Assembly: GCF_002843305.1 (NCBI RefSeq)
Contig: NZ_PGSG01000041.1
Location: forward strand, 1-64,000
Source: Streptomyces barkulensis
GTDB taxonomy: Bacteria > Actinomycetota > Actinomycetes > Streptomycetales > Streptomycetaceae
Direction: 5' to 3'
Length of the DNA: 64,000 bases
Below are positions 38,302 through 49,231 of this stretch, piece by piece; the stretch's first letter is position 1, and the number at the start of each line of letters is the position of its first letter. Below the pieces are notes generated by a model. That model searched no databases. It was given only the letters and a program-made list of their open reading frames with translations, and had not been told where the DNA came from. Both the position numbers and the translations under genes were made by a program.

Positions 38302-38580
38302 ATGGGGCGCGGCCGGGCCAAGGCCAAGCAGACGAAGGTCGCCCGCCAGCTGAAGTACAACAGCGGTGGGACTGATCTTGCACGCCTGGCCGAGGAGCTG
38401 GGCGCATCGACATCGAGTCAGCCGCCGAACGGCGAGCGGTTCGAGGACGATGAGCTGGACGACCCGTACGCACGGTACGCGGATCTGTACAACGACGATG
38501 ACGAGGACGCGGAGGGCGACGACCATTCGGTCGACTCCCGCGGGTCCTCCTCACCGTCGAACCACCGACGCCGCGCCTGA
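38302..38580 (+). CDS. DUF3073 protein
   Basis: A 92-aa actinobacterial protein with the invariant N terminus MGRGRAKAKQTKVARQLKY and a very acidic C-terminal half (RFEDDELDDPYARYADLYND). Function is unknown; the basic start suggests nucleic-acid contact. GAGGGGG lies upstream of the ATG. The 293 bp before it, back to the vdh palindrome, hold promoter DNA and no gene. It is convergent with purM. Confidence 0.92.
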   Translation: MGRGRAKAKQTKVARQLKYNSGGTDLARLAEELGASTSSQPPNGERFEDDELDDPYARYADLYNDDDEDAEGDDHSVDSRGSSSPSNHRRRA

Positions 38581-38630
38581 GGACGTCGTCGTCCACTGAA
38601 CAAAGCGATCTCATACCGATAGCGGTCATC

Positions 38631-38662
38631 ACCCGGTCCGGCCACCGCCGGACCGGGTTTTG
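38631..38662 (+). terminator. Terminator of the DUF3073 gene
   Basis: A 12-bp perfect stem (acccggtccggc) with a 4-nt loop is followed by TTTT, which is close to a textbook intrinsic terminator. Confidence 0.85.
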
Positions 38663-38682
38663 ATCCTGTCCGCTCCCGCCGC

Positions 38683-39768
38683 TCAGGCCGCGTAGTCCCC
38701 GGTGAGTGTCACGGCCTCGCCGCGGTCTCCGCGCTCGGTGACCTCGCCGGCGACCCAGGCGTCCACACCGCGCTCGCCCAGCAGGGACAGCGTCGCGCCG
38801 ACCGACTCCGGCGGGACCACGGCGACCATGCCGACGCCCATGTTGAGGGTCTTCTCCAGCTCCGCGCGCTCGACCCCGCCCAGCTCGCCCACCGCCCGGA
38901 AGACCGGCGCCGGGCTCCAGGTGGAACGGTCCACGGTGGCGTGCAGCCCGTCGGGCACGACACGCGCGAGGTTGCCGGCCAGCCCGCCGCCGGTGATGTG
39001 CGAGAAGGCGTGCACCTCGGTGGCCCTCGTCAGCGCCAGGCAGTCCAGCGAGTAGATCTTGGTGGGCTCCAGCAGCTCCTCGCCCAGCGTGCGGCCGAAG
39101 TCCTCGACACGGCGGTCCAGCGACCAGCCGGCGCGGTCGAAGAACACGTGCCGCACCAGCGAGTACCCGTTGGAGTGAAGACCGGAGGCGCCCATCGCGA
39201 CGACCGCGTCGCCCGGGCGGACGCGGTCCGCGCCCAGGATCTCGTCGGCCTCCACGACGCCCGTGCCCGCGCCCGCCACGTCGTACTCGTCCGGGCCCAT
39301 CAGACCGGGGTGCTCGGCCGTCTCGCCGCCGACCAGGGCGCAGCCCGCCAGGACGCAGCCCTCGGCGATGCCCTTGACGATGGAGGCGACCCGCTCGGGG
39401 ACGACCCTGCCCACGCTGATGTAGTCGGTCATGAACAGCGGCTCGGCGCCGCAGACCACCAGGTCGTCCACGACCATCGCCACCAGGTCGTGGCCGATGG
39501 TGTCGTGCACGCCCATCTTCTGCGCGACGGCGACCTTGGTGCCCACGCCGTCGGTGGCCGAGGCCAGCAGCGGGCGCCGGTAGCCCTTCAGCGCGGACGC
39601 GTCGAACAGGCCCGCGAAACCGCCGAGCGCACCGATGCTCTCGGGCCGGCGGGCCTTGCCCACCCACTCCTTCATCAGCGTGACGGCGCGGTCGCCCGCC
39701 TCGATGTCCACTCCGGCGGCGGCGTAGCTGGCGCCCTGGCCGGCCGGGGTCGGGTTGGTGGAGGTCAT
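38683..39768 (-). CDS. purM: Phosphoribosylformylglycinamidine cyclo-ligase (AIR synthetase)
   Basis: A 361-aa enzyme closing the imidazole ring: FGAM plus ATP gives AIR, step five of purine synthesis. Family motifs are GVGTKVAVAQKMG, HDLVAMVVDDLVVCGAEPLF, DYISVG and GCALVGGETAEHPG. It lies 93 bp downstream of purF on the same strand, and the two are probably cotranscribed. Confidence 0.96.
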   Translation of the reverse strand: MTSTNPTPAGQGASYAAAGVDIEAGDRAVTLMKEWVGKARRPESIGALGGFAGLFDASALKGYRRPLLASATDGVGTKVAVAQKMGVHDTIGHDLVAMVVDDLVVCGAEPLFMTDYISVGRVVPERVASIVKGIAEGCVLAGCALVGGETAEHPGLMGPDEYDVAGAGTGVVEADEILGADRVRPGDAVVAMGASGLHSNGYSLVRHVFFDRAGWSLDRRVEDFGRTLGEELLEPTKIYSLDCLALTRATEVHAFSHITGGGLAGNLARVVPDGLHATVDRSTWSPAPVFRAVGELGGVERAELEKTLNMGVGMVAVVPPESVGATLSLLGERGVDAWVAGEVTERGDRGEAVTLTGDYAA

Positions 39769-39861
39769 GGTCTTCCTCTGGGACGGACGGTGGCCCGGTG
39801 GCTCACCGGGACGGTCGGCGGCTGCCGGCTCACCGGGACGGCCGCCGGCGAGCCGGCGGGG

Positions 39862-41421
39862 TCAGGGCCTGCGCAGCGCGTCGGCCGCGCCGGGGCCCGC
39901 GAGCATGCTCCGCACCCCGTCGGGATCGGCGCCGACGGCCTCGGCGGTCTCGGACTCCAGCAGGTGCTTGCCCAGCAGCCCGGGGTCCGGCAGCTCCATC
40001 GGGTACTCGCCGTCGAAGCAGGCCCGGCACAGGTCGGGCTTGGCGATGGTGGTCGCCCCGACCATGCCCTCCAGCGAGATGTACGCCAGGGAGTCCGCCC
40101 CCAGCGAGGTGCCGATCTCCTCGACCGACAGGCCGTTGGCGATCAGCTCGGCGCGGGTGGCGAAGTCGATGCCGAAGAAGCACGGCCACTTGATGGGCGG
40201 CGAGCTGATCCGCACGTGCACCTCGGCCGCGCCCGCCTCGCGCAGCATCCGCACCAGGGCGCGCTGGGTGTTGCCGCGGACGATCGAGTCGTCGACGACC
40301 ACCAGGCGCTTGCCGCGGATGACCTCCTTGAGGGGGTTGAGCTTGAGGCGGATGCCGAGCTGGCGGATGGTCTGCGAGGGCTGGATGAACGTCCGGCCCA
40401 CGTAGGAGTTCTTGACCAGGCCGCTGCCGTACGGGATGCCGCTGGCCTCGGCGTAGCCGACCGCGGCCGGGGTGCCGGACTCCGGGGTCGCTATGACCAG
40501 GTCGGCCTCGGCCGGGGCCTCGGCGGCCAGCCGGCGGCCCATCTCCACCCGGGAGAGGTAGACGTTGCGGCCCGCGATGTCGGTGTCGGGGCGCGCGAGG
40601 TAGACGTACTCGAAGACACAGCCCTTCGGCTTCGCATCCGCGAAGCGCTGGGCGCGCAGCCCGTCCTCGTCGATGGCGACCATCTCGCCGGGCTCGATCT
40701 CCCGGATGAAGGACGCGCCGACGATGTCCAGGGCCGCGGTCTCGGAGGCCACCACCCAGCCGCGCTCCAGCCGGCCGAGCACCAGCGGGCGTATGCCCTG
40801 CGGGTCGCGGGCGGCGTAGAGGGTGTGCTCGTCCATGAAGACCAGGCTGAACGCGCCCTTGACCTTCGGCAGGACAGCGGGGGCGGCCTGCTCCACGGTG
40901 AGCGGCTTGCCGTCCTCGTCCACCTGGCCCGCCAGCAGGGCGGTGATCAGGTCGGTGTCGTTGGTGGCGGCGACCTGGGTGGCCCGGCCGCCCGTGCTGG
41001 GCAGCGCGGCGACCATCTCGGCCAGCTCGGCGGTGTTGACCAGGTTGCCGTTGTGGCCCAGCGCGATCGAGCCCTGGGCGGTGGCCCGGAAGGTGGGCTG
41101 GGCGTTCTCCCACACCGAGGCGCCGGTGGTCGAGTAGCGCGCGTGACCGACCGCGATGTGGCCCCTGAGGGAGCCGAGGGAGGTTTCGTCGAAGACCTGG
41201 GAGACCAGGCCCATGTCCTTGAAGACGAGGATCTGGGAGCCGTTGCTCACCGCGATGCCCGCGGACTCCTGTCCCCGGTGCTGCAGCGCGTACAGCCCGA
41301 AATAGGTGAGCTTGGAGACCTCTTCCCCCGGGGCCCAGACTCCGAAGACGCCGCAGGCGTCCTGGGGGCCCTTCTCTCCGGGGAGCAGGTCGTGGTTGAG
41401 TCGTCCGTCACCACGTGGCAC
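39862..41421 (-). CDS. purF: Amidophosphoribosyltransferase
   Basis: A 519-aa enzyme for the first committed step of purine synthesis: PRPP plus glutamine gives phosphoribosylamine. A 22-residue propeptide precedes the nucleophile C23 (QDACGVFGVW). The glutaminase domain is followed by the phosphoribosyltransferase domain with VVVDDSIVRGNT. The spaced cysteines (PCFFGIDFA, DLCRACFDGEYP) fit the iron-sulfur type enzyme of B. subtilis. Translation starts at a GTG. Confidence 0.96.
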   Translation of the reverse strand: MPRGDGRLNHDLLPGEKGPQDACGVFGVWAPGEEVSKLTYFGLYALQHRGQESAGIAVSNGSQILVFKDMGLVSQVFDETSLGSLRGHIAVGHARYSTTGASVWENAQPTFRATAQGSIALGHNGNLVNTAELAEMVAALPSTGGRATQVAATNDTDLITALLAGQVDEDGKPLTVEQAAPAVLPKVKGAFSLVFMDEHTLYAARDPQGIRPLVLGRLERGWVVASETAALDIVGASFIREIEPGEMVAIDEDGLRAQRFADAKPKGCVFEYVYLARPDTDIAGRNVYLSRVEMGRRLAAEAPAEADLVIATPESGTPAAVGYAEASGIPYGSGLVKNSYVGRTFIQPSQTIRQLGIRLKLNPLKEVIRGKRLVVVDDSIVRGNTQRALVRMLREAGAAEVHVRISSPPIKWPCFFGIDFATRAELIANGLSVEEIGTSLGADSLAYISLEGMVGATTIAKPDLCRACFDGEYPMELPDPGLLGKHLLESETAEAVGADPDGVRSMLAGPGAADALRRP

Positions 41422-41509
41422 GCCACCGAGTCTAGGACAGGTTCCGCGGTGCTCAATACCCGGGACCGCCTCTCCCCCGCAGCCCCCGGCGGTCTCTCAC
41501 CGCAGGTCA

Positions 41510-42313
41510 TCACCCCAGTACGGGGAGGTGATCGCGCAGATCCGCGCGCTCGCCGCTCGCTGTGAGATGCGCCGCATCCAGCTCCGCCGACCAGTCGGTG
41601 CGCCCGGTCGCCAGGCGGATCCAGGTCAGCGGATCGGTCTCCACCACGTTCGGCGGGGTGCCGCGGGTGTGCCGCGGGCCCGCCACGCACTGGACGACCG
41701 CGAAGGGCGGGATCCGCACCTCCACCGAGGAGCCGGGCGCCTTGGCGGCCAGCGCGTCCGCCAGCAGCCGCACGGTCGTCGCCAGGGCCTGGCGGACCGG
41801 CGGGACACGTACGCCGGTGGCCCGGGTGAGGTCGTCGCCGTGCACCACCAGCTCCAGCAGGCGGGTCACGGTGAAGTCCAGCGCCCGCATCGCGCCGAAG
41901 GGGTGCGGCAGCAGCACGTCCGCGCGCACGGCCTGCTCCAGCACCGGCTCCAGCTCCTCGACGGCGTCGTCCACCGCGCGGGCCGCGTCCTCGTACGCCT
42001 TCGCGTGCCTGCGGGTCGCCTCGTCCAGCTCGTGGGCGGCGCCGGCCACGGACACCGCCCAGGCGTTCAGGTCCGTCTGCGGCGCGGCGGCCCGGGGCGG
42101 GGGCTCCGCCAGCAGCCGGGGCACCGCCTCGATCTGCCCGGCGATGTGGACCACCAGATGTCGCACGTCCCAGCCGGGCAGCCCGGAGGGCCGGGCCAGC
42201 TGGTCGGGGGTGAGGGCGTGCACGGCGTTGCGCACGGCCTCCACCTGCCCGATGAGCCCGGCCCGCACCATGGCCGGGTCGTACGTCCTGGGCTTGCGCT
42301 TCACCGGAGGCAT
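41510..42313 (-). CDS. Maleylpyruvate isomerase / sterol-carrier family protein
   Basis: A 267-aa protein with a DinB-like N-terminal domain found in mycothiol-dependent enzymes (GLPGWDVRHLVVHIAGQIE; RLLELVVHGDDLTRATG) and a C-terminal SCP2-like region (VVETDPLTWIRLATGRTDW). The His at GDD and the conserved Trp-Asp suggest metal and mycothiol binding. The substrate is unknown. The gene recurs between purF and purL in Streptomyces, without obvious purine function. Confidence 0.85.
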   Translation of the reverse strand: MPPVKRKPRTYDPAMVRAGLIGQVEAVRNAVHALTPDQLARPSGLPGWDVRHLVVHIAGQIEAVPRLLAEPPPRAAAPQTDLNAWAVSVAGAAHELDEATRRHAKAYEDAARAVDDAVEELEPVLEQAVRADVLLPHPFGAMRALDFTVTRLLELVVHGDDLTRATGVRVPPVRQALATTVRLLADALAAKAPGSSVEVRIPPFAVVQCVAGPRHTRGTPPNVVETDPLTWIRLATGRTDWSAELDAAHLTASGERADLRDHLPVLG

Positions 42314-42391
42314 GGCGTCAGAGTAGAACGCCGCGTGGCGGAAGCAGGCGGCTACCCGCCGGTCGGGCCGCCGATCCCTTCCGGCCCGGGG

Positions 42392-43660
42392 TCAGCTCTC
42401 CTCCTGGTAGTCGCTCTTCGGGGGCATGGCGATGTCCGCGCAGCCGCGCCGCTCGGCGACGTCCTCGACATAGGCGCGGAAGACCGGCTCCAGATGGCGG
42501 GCCACGGCTTCGGAGTACGGGTAGCCGGCGGTGAGGACATGGACGGCGGGCTCGCCGTCGCACACGGATGTGGCCCACCAGGCGTTCGCGCCGTCGTCGA
42601 ACCCGCCCCGGCCAGGTATGGCCGCCCGCTCGTCGTCGACCGGATCGGTGGAGACGTGTTCGGCCGCGTCGCCGAAGAAACTCTCGGCGCTGAGCCACCA
42701 GCTGCGCGGCCCGCCGAGGGCCTTGTAGAACCGCTGATAGGCGGGGCCCTCCAGATGCCTCTCGTACACCGCGCTCCCGGCCTCGCGGCTGACGGTCAGC
42801 AGGCAGCGCTCCTGCCAGACCAGCTCGTTCGCGCTGCTCTCCAGCACCCGGTCGGGCAGCCAGCCGGAGGCGTTGGCCCGCCCGGTGTGCAGACCGGCCT
42901 CGCCGTACCAGGCGCAGGTGCCCTCGGCCTTCTCCGGGGCGACGGGCTCGGTGTTCAGCGCCGGTATGCCGTCCGGCGGCTCGGGGAGGCGGTCGGAGCA
43001 CCCCAGTTCGGCGGCGAGGTTGTTGGCAGTGGTGACCGCGATGCGGGCCAGCCGGTCGCGGTCGTCCTGGGCGAGCTGGCCGTTCTCGGAGAACTCCGCC
43101 CGGGTGGCCGCGCTCAGCCCGGCGGAGGCCCGTATGGCTGTGATCTCCTCGCCCCGGTGCTCGGTGCCGGGGCAGGGCAGCCGGACGGAGACACCGGTGT
43201 CGGTGACGTACCCGGCTATGCCGCCGCCGACCGGCTGGTACACCTGCGGAACGTCGATGTACGGGTTGGTGTGGTCGAGCGCGTCCTCGAAGGCGTCATC
43301 GACCGGTTCGTACGTCCACCCGGTGGGCTCGGTGGCCACCTGTGCGGAGAAGAACGAACCGCTCTCCCCCACTCCTCGCCCTCTTCCGGAGGCCTCCTCG
43401 CTGCGCAGGACGCAGCTCTGCGGCAGCCGGGCGTCGTCCAGCCGGATTCCGTCCGTGAGGTTCCGGGCGGGAGTGATCTCTCCCCCGCTCCCCCGTAGAG
43501 CCAGCACCTCGCCCACCGGGACCAGGCCGCCGCAGGCCTCGTCCACGGCGTGCCGGCGCTCCCACCACTGCCACAGCGTCCAGCCGCTCAGCCCGATCGC
43601 GAAGACGGCCACGGCGCACACCAGCCGGTTGTACGCCCTCCGCCACCGCCCGCGGTCCAT
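42392..43660 (-). CDS. Conserved membrane-anchored hypothetical protein
   Basis: A 422-aa protein with one N-terminal membrane segment (LVCAVAVFAIGLSGWTLWQW) and a large outside domain. Eight or so cysteines spread through that domain could form disulfides (ACGGL, QSCVLR, RLPCPG, LGCSDR, GTCAWYG, ERCLLTV, SVCDGEP, RGCADI). I do not recognise a family. The ATG at 43660 has GAGGGGA upstream; an ATG at 43696 is possible. Confidence 0.75.
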   Translation of the reverse strand: MDRGRWRRAYNRLVCAVAVFAIGLSGWTLWQWWERRHAVDEACGGLVPVGEVLALRGSGGEITPARNLTDGIRLDDARLPQSCVLRSEEASGRGRGVGESGSFFSAQVATEPTGWTYEPVDDAFEDALDHTNPYIDVPQVYQPVGGGIAGYVTDTGVSVRLPCPGTEHRGEEITAIRASAGLSAATRAEFSENGQLAQDDRDRLARIAVTTANNLAAELGCSDRLPEPPDGIPALNTEPVAPEKAEGTCAWYGEAGLHTGRANASGWLPDRVLESSANELVWQERCLLTVSREAGSAVYERHLEGPAYQRFYKALGGPRSWWLSAESFFGDAAEHVSTDPVDDERAAIPGRGGFDDGANAWWATSVCDGEPAVHVLTAGYPYSEAVARHLEPVFRAYVEDVAERRGCADIAMPPKSDYQEES

Positions 43661-43786
43661 CCGTCCCCTCGCCCCCGTCCCGTACAGCCCCGGCATCCGT
43701 CCGGCGGCGAACCTACCAGCGCCCTGTGACAGCCGTGCCCCGCCGCCCGGGGCGGGCGGCGGGGCACGGCGGCCGTCGTACGGGCG

Positions 43787-46036
<2,250 letters not shown>

Positions 46037-46127
46037 GCCGCGCCCTTTCGATGAGCTTCTCCGCCCGCACGACGCAGAGGTGCGGGCATCGGGGCCGTCT
46101 GCGGCCGAGTGGTCGTGCGTGCGTCGC

Positions 46128-46805
46128 TCATGCGGTGACCAGCTTCTTCAGAACAGAGGTGAAGAATCCCAGCCCGTCGGTGGTGGGCCCGGTCAGGGCC
46201 TCGACGGCGTGCTCGGGGTGGGGCATGAGGCCGACGACGTTGCCGGCCTCGTTGCAGATGCCGGCGATGTCGCGGCGGGAGCCGTTGGGGTTGACGTCCA
46301 GGTAGCGGAAGACGACCCGGCCGGTCGCCTCCAGCTCGTCCAGGGTGCGCTCGTCGGCGACGTAGCCGCCCTCGCCGTTCTTGAGCGGGACGGTGATCTC
46401 CTGGCCCCCGGCGTAGTCGGAGGTCCAGGCGGTGTCCGCGTTCTCCACGCGCAGCTTCTGGTCGCGGCAGACGAAGTGGAGGTGGTCGTTGCGGGTGAGC
46501 GCGCCGGGCAGCAGGTGCGACTCGCACAGCACCTGGAAACCGTTGCAGATACCGAGCACCGGCAGGCCGGCGCGGGCCTGGTCGACGACCGTCTCCATCA
46601 CCGGCGAGAAGCGGGCGATGGCGCCGCAGCGCAGGTAGTCGCCGTAGGAGAAGCCGCCGGGGAGGACGACGGCGTCCACCTGGTCCAGGCTCTTGTCGCG
46701 GTGCCACAGGGTGACCGGCTCGGCGCCGGCGAGGCGGATGGCGCGCCGGGCGTCCACGTCGTCGAGGGAGCCGGGGAAGGTGACGACTCCGATGCGGGTC
46801 GTCAT
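46128..46805 (-). CDS. purQ: Phosphoribosylformylglycinamidine synthase, glutaminase subunit
   Basis: A 225-aa class I amidotransferase feeding ammonia to PurL. The nucleophile cysteine is in [13 protein letters not shown], and the oxyanion block is [22 protein letters not shown] near the end holds the His-Glu pair. The start overlaps the purS stop by 4 bp (ATGA), so the two are coupled. Confidence 0.97.
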   Translation of the reverse strand: MTTRIGVVTFPGSLDDVDARRAIRLAGAEPVTLWHRDKSLDQVDAVVLPGGFSYGDYLRCGAIARFSPVMETVVDQARAGLPVLGICNGFQVLCESHLLPGALTRNDHLHFVCRDQKLRVENADTAWTSDYAGGQEITVPLKNGEGGYVADERTLDELEATGRVVFRYLDVNPNGSRRDIAGICNEAGNVVGLMPHPEHAVEALTGPTTDGLGFFTSVLKKLVTA

Positions 46806-47068
46806 GCGGGGGTCACCTCTTCGCGCTCCTCGACGCGCACGGTGAAGTCCTCGATCACGGTGTTGGCGAGGAACGTCTCGGCGAGCTGGTGAATGCGGGC
46901 GAGGGCGTCGTCGTCGACCGGACCCTCCACCTCGAGCTCGAAGCGCTTGCCCTGGCGGACGTCCGAGATGCCCTCGTAGCCCAGCCGGGGCAGCGCACGC
47001 TGAACCGCCTGGCCCTGGGGGTCGAGGATCTCCGGCTTGAGCATGACGTCGACTACGACGCGAGCCAC
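46802..47068 (-). CDS. purS: Phosphoribosylformylglycinamidine synthase, PurS subunit
   Basis: An 88-aa structural subunit that bridges PurQ and PurL ([35 protein letters not shown]). The GTG at 47068 has GGGAG upstream. It is the first gene of the purSQL operon and divergent from the Lsr2-like gene. Confidence 0.96.
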   Translation of the reverse strand: MARVVVDVMLKPEILDPQGQAVQRALPRLGYEGISDVRQGKRFELEVEGPVDDDALARIHQLAETFLANTVIEDFTVRVEEREEVTPA

Positions 47069-47402
47069 AGGTACTCCCGGTGGGTGTTGGTGCTGGAGGC
47101 TGCCGCTTCAGCGTACCCGCCGGAAAATTCTACTCGCGTAGATATGAGCCGCTCCGGTCACGGTCGGGTATCGGCGCACCGGAAAACACCGGGAAGTACT
47201 GCCCCAGTCGGCGCCGGAAAAGTAAAGTCGCGTTCGCGGCATGACACGCGGGCGATAATTCAACCGCTTCACCAGACAATGCCTGCCGCTGTACAAAGGA
47301 AAGGGCATTGACGCCGATCGCCGGGAACGTCGATATCACCGCACGTCAGGAAGTGGTTTCGAAGTGTTTCCGTATGCGATCCTCCCGAAAGGACCGATAT
47401 CC
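47069..47402. other. Divergent promoter region of purS and the lsr2-like gene
   Basis: This is 334 bp, less GC-rich than its flanks around 47120-47290. TTGACG at 47308-47313 with ATATC about 18 bp later is a possible promoter for the Lsr2-like gene. A small inverted repeat ctac-tcgc-gtag (around 47131-47142) lies nearer purS. I see no PurR-type box I can name and no coding sequence. Confidence 0.35.
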
Positions 47403-47756
47403 GTGGCACAGCGTGTGGTGGTCACACTCTCCGACGACATCGACGGCGGGGAAGCATCGGAGACGGTCGCCTTCGGCCTCGACGGCAAGTCGTACGAGAT
47501 CGATCTCAACCGCGAGAACGCGAAGAAACTGCGCATGGGCCTGGCCCCCTTTGTGCGGGCCGGCCGCAAGCGGGCCAGGTCCGGGAAGACGTTCCAGCGC
47601 ACCTCCGTCGCGCCGGACCCGTCCGCGGTGCGGGCCTGGGCCCGGTCGCACGGCTTCGAGGTGCCGCCGCGCGGCCGCATCCCCAAGAAGGTCTACGAGG
47701 CGTTCGACGAGGCCCACGGATCCACCTCCGGCGCCGCCCCCGGGGAGTCGCGCTGA
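47403..47756 (+). CDS. Lsr2-family nucleoid-associated protein (LsrL-like)
   Basis: A 117-aa xenogeneic-silencing protein that binds AT-rich minor grooves. The N-terminal dimerisation part is AQRVVVTLSDDIDGGEASET and SYEIDLNRENAKKLR. The C-terminal DNA-binding part has AVRAWARSHGFEVPPRGRIP, where the PRGRIP loop is a form of the family's RGR AT-hook-like motif. Streptomyces has two paralogues; the position beside purS suggests the LsrL type rather than main Lsr2. The GTG at 47403 has AAAGGA upstream. Confidence 0.92.
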   Translation: MAQRVVVTLSDDIDGGEASETVAFGLDGKSYEIDLNRENAKKLRMGLAPFVRAGRKRARSGKTFQRTSVAPDPSAVRAWARSHGFEVPPRGRIPKKVYEAFDEAHGSTSGAAPGESR

Positions 47757-47857
47757 GCCCGCCTCCGGGCCGACTTGCCAGGCACCCCGGGTGATCGGCT
47801 AGAGTCTGGAGCACACCGCCGGGGGCGGCCGGAAACGGCCGGAACCAAGGTGGTCAC

Positions 47858-47929
47858 GCGGGTGTAGCTCAGTAGTAGAGCGCCCTCTTTCCAAGAGGGA
47901 GGCGCAGTGTGCGATTCCTGTCACCCGCT
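47858..47929 (+). tRNA. Atypical tRNA-Gly (anticodon TCC)
   Basis: A 72-nt tRNA with an intact acceptor stem GCGGGTG/CACCCGC, D stem and anticodon arm (CCCTC-TTTCCAA-GAGGG). The elbow is altered: the D loop AGTAGTA lacks the GG pair (A at 18), and the T loop is TGCGATT with G at 55. The T stem CAGTG/CCTGT has at most two pairs in the standard register. Loss of the 18:55 contact is the hallmark of staphylococcal tRNA-Gly species used for peptidoglycan instead of translation. TAGAGT at 47800-47805 is a candidate -10 box. Confidence 0.85.
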
Positions 47930-48003
47930 CCGCTCACTCCACCGGGTCTCCGGGATCGGGTAGAGTGAAGGCGCGCCGCTCGGTGAGAGCCGGGAGGTCG
48001 CAT

Positions 48004-48076
48004 GCGGACGTAGCTCAGTTGGTAGAGCGCAACCTTGCCAAGGTTGAGGTCGCGAGTTCGAGCCTCGTCGTCCGCT
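48004..48076 (+). tRNA. tRNA-Gly (anticodon GCC), copy 1
   Basis: A 73-nt canonical cloverleaf: acceptor GCGGACG/CGTCCGC, D loop with GG, T loop TTCGAGC, anticodon loop TTGCCAA. TAGAGT at 47961-47966 lies upstream, so it can be expressed independently of the atypical Gly tRNA 74 bp before it. Confidence 0.95.
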
Positions 48077-48083
48077 CAGAGAA

Positions 48084-48113
48084 AAGACCCCGGTCCTTCA
48101 GGACCGGGGTCTT
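48084..48113 (+). terminator. Terminator after tRNA-Gly copy 1
   Basis: A 14-bp stem aagaccccggtcct with a 2-nt centre is followed by a T-rich tail. A near-identical structure follows the other tRNA-Gly(GCC) at 52148. Confidence 0.85.
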
Positions 48114-48164
48114 CTTCGTGTGTGTCATGTCACATCCCCTCATCTCCCCCCGCCCACCGGCCGG

Positions 48165-48192
48165 TTGACATTTGTCACGCGCGCTCGTGACA
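48165..48192 (+). promoter_or_regulatory. TGACA/TGTCA operator cluster before the ABC operon
   Basis: TTGACA (48165-48170) forms the palindrome TGACA-tt-TGTCA (48166-48177), and TGTCAC pairs with GTGACA (48173-48192). Two more TGTCA boxes lie near 48123-48133. The dyads suit a NarL-type response regulator such as the one at the end of this operon, which would then be self-controlled. Confidence 0.45.
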
Positions 48193-48235
48193 GCCCGCAC
48201 TGCTCCCGCTCCCGGCCCCGCGCGACCCTGGTGGC

Positions 48236-49231
48236 ATGGAGATCGGAGAGCAGGTCATCGAGGTGAGCGGGCTGCGGCGGCGCTACGGCCCGGCGAAGGG
48301 GGACGGCGGCTTCGATGCCGTACGGGGAGTCTCGTTCTCCGTGGCGCGCGGCGAGCTGTTCGCGCTGCTGGGGACGAACGGCGCGGGCAAGACATCCACC
48401 GTCGAGCTGCTGGAGGGAATGGCCGAGCCCAGCGGCGGCCGGGTGCGCGTGCTCGGGCACGACCCGTACCGCGAGCGTGCCCGGGTGCGGTCGCGGATCG
48501 GGGTGATGCTCCAGGAGGGCGGCTTCTCCTCCGACCTGACCGTCGCCGAGACCGCGCGGATGTGGGCCGGCTGCACCAGCGGGGCCCGTCCGACCTCGGA
48601 GGCGCTGGAGATGGTGGGCCTGGCCCCGCGCGCGGACGTCCGCGTCAAGCAGCTCTCCGGCGGCGAGCGGCGGCGGCTGGACCTGGCCATGGCCCTGCTC
48701 GGCCGGCCCGAGGTGCTCTTCCTGGACGAGCCGACGACCGGGCTGGACGCCGAGGGGCGGCGGGAGACCTGGCGGCTGGTGCGGGAGCTGCGGGAGGGCG
48801 GTACGACCGTGGTGCTGACCACGCACTACCTGGAGGAGGCCGAGGAGCTGGCCGACCGGCTGGCGATCATGCGGGCGGGGCGGATCGTCGTCTCCGGCAC
48901 GCCCGCCGAGGTCACCGCCTCGCGCCCGTCCCGGATCCGCTTCACGCTGCCCGAGGGGATGCCCGCCGCCCGGCTTCCGCTGTCGCTGAAGGCCGCCGAG
49001 CACGGGCGGGGTGTGGAGATCCGCACCGGCCGGCTGCAGGAGTCCCTGACCGAACTCCTGCTGTGGGCACGGCAGGAGGGCGTGACGCTGGCGGGTCTGG
49101 ACGCCCGCTCGGCCTCCCTGGAGGAGGCGTTCCTGGAGATCGCCCACGGTGGTGGCCCGGACGCGGCGGAGGACGACGGCACAGCGGAGGAAGACGGCAC
49201 GGCACGACTGGCGGAGGCGGGAGCACGATGA
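48236..49231 (+). CDS. ABC transporter ATP-binding protein
   Basis: A 331-aa ATPase of a drug/antibiotic-export type ABC-2 transporter. Walker A GTNGAGKT is at 46-53, the signature LSGGERRR from 140, then VLFLDEPTTGLD and a DrrA-like C-terminal part ending in an acidic stretch. Its stop overlaps the permease start (ATGA). With the downstream kinase and regulator it forms a four-gene operon typical of export pumps induced through their own two-component system. The ribosome site is weak. Confidence 0.93.
   Translation: MEIGEQVIEVSGLRRRYGPAKGDGGFDAVRGVSFSVARGELFALLGTNGAGKTSTVELLEGMAEPSGGRVRVLGHDPYRERARVRSRIGVMLQEGGFSSDLTVAETARMWAGCTSGARPTSEALEMVGLAPRADVRVKQLSGGERRRLDLAMALLGRPEVLFLDEPTTGLDAEGRRETWRLVRELREGGTTVVLTTHYLEEAEELADRLAIMRAGRIVVSGTPAEVTASRPSRIRFTLPEGMPAARLPLSLKAAEHGRGVEIRTGRLQESLTELLLWARQEGVTLAGLDARSASLEEAFLEIAHGGGPDAAEDDGTAEEDGTARLAEAGAR

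Noticed and set aside
47858..47929. Dismissal as a tRNA pseudogene
   Set aside because: Acceptor, D stem and anticodon arm are perfectly paired and a promoter-like box is present. The changes concentrate at the elbow, which fits a specialised tRNA better, though a pseudogene is not excluded.
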